A stretch of 64,000 bases of DNA from Juglans regia (lineage: Eukaryota; Streptophyta; Magnoliopsida; Fagales; Juglandaceae). Below are positions 60,910 through 64,000 of this stretch, one piece after another. The translations under genes were made by a program, and so were the position numbers. The stretch lies in NCBI RefSeq assembly GCF_001411555.2, contig NC_049907.1, positions 37,873,482-37,937,481 on the forward strand. Reading direction: 5' to 3'. The first letter of the stretch is position 1; every line of letters starts with the position of its first letter. The notes beneath the pieces are model-generated. The model was not told where the DNA came from and searched no databases. It was given only the letters and a program-made list of their open reading frames with translations.

Positions 60910-61391
60910 ATATAGCCACCATCGGATGTTCACATCGACCAACAATAATCCCTCCGAGACCTCTCCCTCAGAAAGCTGGCCCCCATCCCTTTAGAATAAT
61001 GAGGAGTGCTACAATCGTTTGCTTTACAATTTAACGTATTACATCAAATCATATTAATTTGTAGATTTACTTTTGTGGGATTTCATTATGGCTAATTTTT
61101 TTTTATTTTCTATGGCCGGATTGGCTTTCTTGTTTGAAGATTAAACTTTAAGTTTTCAAATATGTTTGATTGAGGGTACTCGTTCATGAAGTGTGTGTAT
61201 ATACATATGTTGTTGTCTCCTCAAAATGGATGGCGTAGATATTCCAAAACCTTAATTATTGGATCTAGTAAACAGTACACTGTGAGTGAATAGTTCTGGG
61301 ACCTTATGGTGCATGTTTCCTTAATTCATGATTTTTTAGTCTAAATCGAGATCGACTTTCATTTATTTTATTGTCCCCGGCTGGTTAATTC
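60910..61391. other. 3' region of the hAT-derived gene
   Basis: This is non-coding DNA after the TGA at 60907. It may hold the 3' untranslated region and ends where similarity to the SCPL gene begins. Confidence 0.4.
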
Positions 61392-61850
61392 ATGAGTATT
61401 TGTTTTTTTCTGTCAAGCTTTGGGTTGAGAATTTCAAGTGAACATAGAAATATCAGAATAGATTATGATATGCTGCATTTAATTTCTTACCTTGGTCCAT
61501 GTATATGGGTTCAAATGAAGTGACGGTAAGCTTCCATTGTATTCAGAATAAGTGAAACCCGAAGCTCCTGTACGAAATTGAAAGATCTCCATGCTTTTAA
61601 GTTAGGTACTTGTAAAATAGTGCTTGGACATGATACAATAATATCATGCGACCCACGCAATATGTTTCCTCTCTCTAAAATTAAATTAATTAAGAGAAGG
61701 TATAGATATTTCCTCAGCGAATTGTAATATTTTAAGCGTGAAAAGCATAGATACACGAAATGAGTCTTGTAAGATTTATTGAGCATTTAATGCTGTCGAA
61801 GCAACTATAAATACTGCAAAATCAACTTATTGTGTCTGTACATGACTCGC
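61392..61850 (-). pseudogene. Duplicated SCPL exon 3 with flanking intron sequence
   Basis: This stretch parallels 43296-43740 of the SCPL gene, covering exon 3 (here about 61493-61571) plus parts of both introns. The exon still reads [20 protein letters not shown] on the minus strand, with a Pro-Leu to Ala-Ser change before it. No other SCPL exon is present, so this is a gene fragment. It sits between repeat units of the hAT-derived gene's 3' region. Confidence 0.85.
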
Positions 61851-62125
61851 AGCTTGAATGTCCACAACGACCTACATTAATCCCACCATGACCGTGCCTC
61901 AGGAACCTTGATATTGGAATTGGGCACTAGCACGGCCCGCGTCCTCATTGCACTCCAATTACCCCTCATTCTCCGACATTCCAAGTATCAGTCCCCCAAA
62001 AGTCTCTCTCTCAACCCTTCCCTCGTGTGACCACAATGACCTACATTAAGCTCACCATGACCTTGCCGCAAGAAACTGAACCCAACCTAGATATTGAAAT
62101 TGGGCACTAGCACGCCCGTACCCTC
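61851..62125 (+). repeat. Displaced, decayed units of the hAT-gene repeat
   Basis: Two diverged repeat units carry GACCTACATTAATCCCACCA, GTGCCTCAGGAA, TTGGGCACTAGCACGGCCCG and, in the second, GACCTTGCCGCAAGAAACTG. Small deletions and a TAG-producing change break the frame. They continue the array of 60188-60740 after the SCPL fragment and end at the LTR at 62126. Confidence 0.8.
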
Positions 62126-62653
62126 TGTAACAGGCCTTTTGGAAAAAGGCTATAAAAAATTTGGGTTTGCTTTCTTCGAGGGGAGCTCCTCCAGAAATGA
62201 GAGAATGAGAAATAGAGAGAAAATATAGAAGATGACAAAAGTCTGAATTCATTTAGCATACCGTTTCAAAAGGTATTGTCCAGCTTAAAAAGGCGTCAGC
62301 TGGCTAACGGTCAGGAAACAAACAAAATAAGCTAACAATAACGCAACAGACCCTAAAGGCTATATTGTCGTAAGGCCAAACGGCCATAACAAGGAAAATA
62401 CAAAGCATAAAATAACTAGGCCCCAGGGGAACACACTCCCAGCCCATTAATGAAACTAAGTCCGTATGGTGATGAAGCTTGGCTCGGTCCAGCCCTTCTG
62501 TTGACTCCCAAACGACTAAGTCCTCAGTTAATTCCAACATCGTTCACGTGTTCAACCGACACTCATTCTTGAGAATTCCTTCCTTTTGTAACCCGAACTC
62601 AATCACTCCCTTTCCAGTGGATCCCTAGATCGTTTTGATCAAGTCGTGTAACA
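62126..62653 (-). mobile_element. 3' LTR of a Ty3/gypsy element
   Basis: On the minus strand the segment starts TGTTACACGACTTG directly after a purine-rich GAAGAAGGGAGGT and ends GGCCTGTTACA. It is 528 bp with TG...CA ends. The flanking CCCTC just outside (62121-62125) would be one half of a 5-bp target duplication. The other LTR lies beyond the window, so the duplication cannot be checked. Confidence 0.7.
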
Positions 62654-64000
62654 AACCTCCCTTCTTCAGAACACCTTGCCCGCAAGGTGTGGGAAATCCT
62701 CTCTCAGCTTCAAATATTTCTCCCACGTAGCTTCACTATTGTCCTAGCCGTGCCATCGCACCAAAACTTCAGCCTTTACTTGATTACCCAACTTTACCAT
62801 TCGGCGTGCTAGCATCTTGGCGGGCTCTGGGCAGAGAACTCCGTCTTGGTCTACTGGAGGGAGATCGGGCATGGCTGTTGTTGATGACCCGATTTTCTTT
62901 TTGAGTAAAGATACATGAAAAGTGGGATGGATCCATGCGTGTGGTGGTAGATCTAGTCTGTAAGCAACCTTACCCACCCTTTGGAGACTATGAAACTGCC
63001 CAAAAAACTTCGGAGCTAACTTGTGATTTCGGCGGAGAGCCACCATAGCTTGCTTGTACGACTGGAGTCTGAGGTAAACCCATTCCCCTTCTGTGAATTC
63101 CCTCTCTTTCCTTCTCAGATCCGCATATTTTTTCATTCAGTCCTGGGATTTTTGCAAATTGTGTTGGATGACCCGTGAAATCCGGTCCCGATTTTGGAGG
63201 TGTTCTTCCACTACTGCAACCTGTGCAATGCCTAGTATATATTCTAACCAACATGGAGGGGGTAGCCATATAGTGCCTCAAAGGGGGTTAATTTAGTTGA
63301 CCCGTGTGGGGAAGAATTATACCACCACTCAGCTAGTGGTATCCATGTTACCTAGTCCTTAGGTCTGTCATCTAAGAAGCATCTCAGAAAATTTTCAAGA
63401 GTTTTATTTACAGTTTCTGTCTGACCAAACATTTGAGGGTGGTAGGCTGTACTTAATGCCATTTGGACCCCTTGTAAACTGAATAGCTCATGCCAAAATT
63501 TGCTTGTGAAGGTTCTGTCTCTGTTCGAGACTATTGAGAGGGGTAAGCCATGTAATTTAAAGATATGTTTGATGAACAAATTGGCGAGGTCTTGGGCTGT
63601 GTATGGGTGCTTTAGGGGTGTTATGTGGCTATATTTTGTGAGTCTATCGACTACTACCCACAAGCTGTTAAACTCCTGAGAATTAGGCAAACCCTCAACA
63701 AAGTCCATAGTGATGTGTGTCCAGAGTTGAGTGGGAATAGGAAGGGGCTGTAATAACCCACTTGGAAATGTATTAGAAAATTTTACTCTTTGACAGAGGT
63801 CACATCCTCTAATGAACTGCTTAACCTCACTCTTTAAACCTGGCCAATAAAAATCCCTCCTCATCCTCTGAATGGTTTTATCAAAACCCGAGTGTCCCCC
63901 TCATGGGTTGCTATGGCCCAATTCCAGCAAACGAGTCTTAAACTCCTTATGTTGGGGAATGTACAACCTTTGTTTGTATAGAAGCAAATCTGACCTCCTG
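62654..64000 (-). pseudogene. Decayed Ty3/gypsy chromovirus pol (integrase and chromodomain), partial
   Basis: Reading leftward from the right edge are the H2C2 zinc finger (HKEFKTRLLELGHSNP, GGHSGF, CDLCQR), the integrase core, the C-terminal region (RVGKVAYRLDLPP, HPTFHVSLLKKK) and a chromodomain (ARRMVKLGNQVKAEVLVRW, EATWEKYLKLREDFPHLAGK). The core has the first Asp (TMDFVEG, about 63705) and Glu (GQTE), but the second catalytic Asp is Asn (IVSNRD, 63523-63525). In-frame stops occur near 63350, 63137 and 62744, and another sits in the zinc-finger region. The copy is inactive. The chromodomain and integrase type place it among the chromoviruses; the lineage is not resolved. The reverse transcriptase and gag lie beyond the window. 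Confidence 0.88.

Noticed and set aside
1..64000. tRNA, rRNA, CRISPR or bacterial operon signals
   Set aside because: I looked for tRNA B-box contexts, spaced direct repeats and tightly packed same-strand frames and found none. Spliced plant genes explain the coding DNA.

Overview
This is nuclear DNA from a woody eudicot. The evidence is spliced plant genes with 3-14 coding exons, AT-rich introns and intergenic DNA, and several classes of plant transposable elements. The style of the LINE relics, and a recurrent AT-rich MITE-like family with ends near GTTTGGA and internal TCTCATCTCATC runs, suggest Fagales, perhaps Juglandaceae (walnut/hickory). That placement is inference from pattern memory and was not tested.

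Layout. 0.4-1.0 kb: first coding exon (minus) of a mitochondrial GCD1-like protein that runs off the left edge. 2.5-2.9 kb: an IDA-like signalling-peptide precursor (minus). 4.1-5.5 kb: a decayed LINE ORF1 relic (minus). 6.7-14.2 kb: a six-exon GPI-anchored protein of the At1g61900 type (plus), with two 5'-truncated LINE copies in its introns. 16.0-20.4 kb: a six-exon, 713-residue plant protein I cannot name (plus). 22.2-26.0 kb: PEX13 (minus). 29.7-36.9 kb: a NIN-like (RWP-RK/PB1) transcription factor with its TATA box and uORF-bearing leader (minus). 37.4-38.1 kb: a hAT-type MITE with an 8-bp target duplication. 40.6-44.5 kb: a 14-exon serine carboxypeptidase-like gene (minus).

The right third is accessory. 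47.6-50.7 kb holds a retrotransposon-derived antisense reading frame whose downstream part is present in three tandem copies, next to a sense-strand LTR-like segment (about 50.9-51.4 kb). 51.4-53.9 kb holds nested tandem duplications and small MITEs. 54.5-55.0 kb encodes a small four-helix membrane protein. 56.2-60.9 kb carries a duplicated leader exon and an open, spliced hAT-derived gene. In that gene the catalytic acidic residues appear to be replaced, and the C-terminus is a proline-rich tandem-repeat domain. That repeat array is broken at 61.4-61.85 kb by a copy of SCPL exon 3 with flanking intron, and again at 62.1 kb by a decayed Ty3/gypsy chromovirus that runs off the right edge.

The host genes do not form a pathway; this is ordinary plant gene neighbourhood. 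The most unusual locus is the hAT-derived chimeric gene and the SCPL fragment beside it. All splice models below were built by hand from GT/GC-AG signals and reading-frame continuity. Every complete model sums to a whole number of codons, but none has transcript support.
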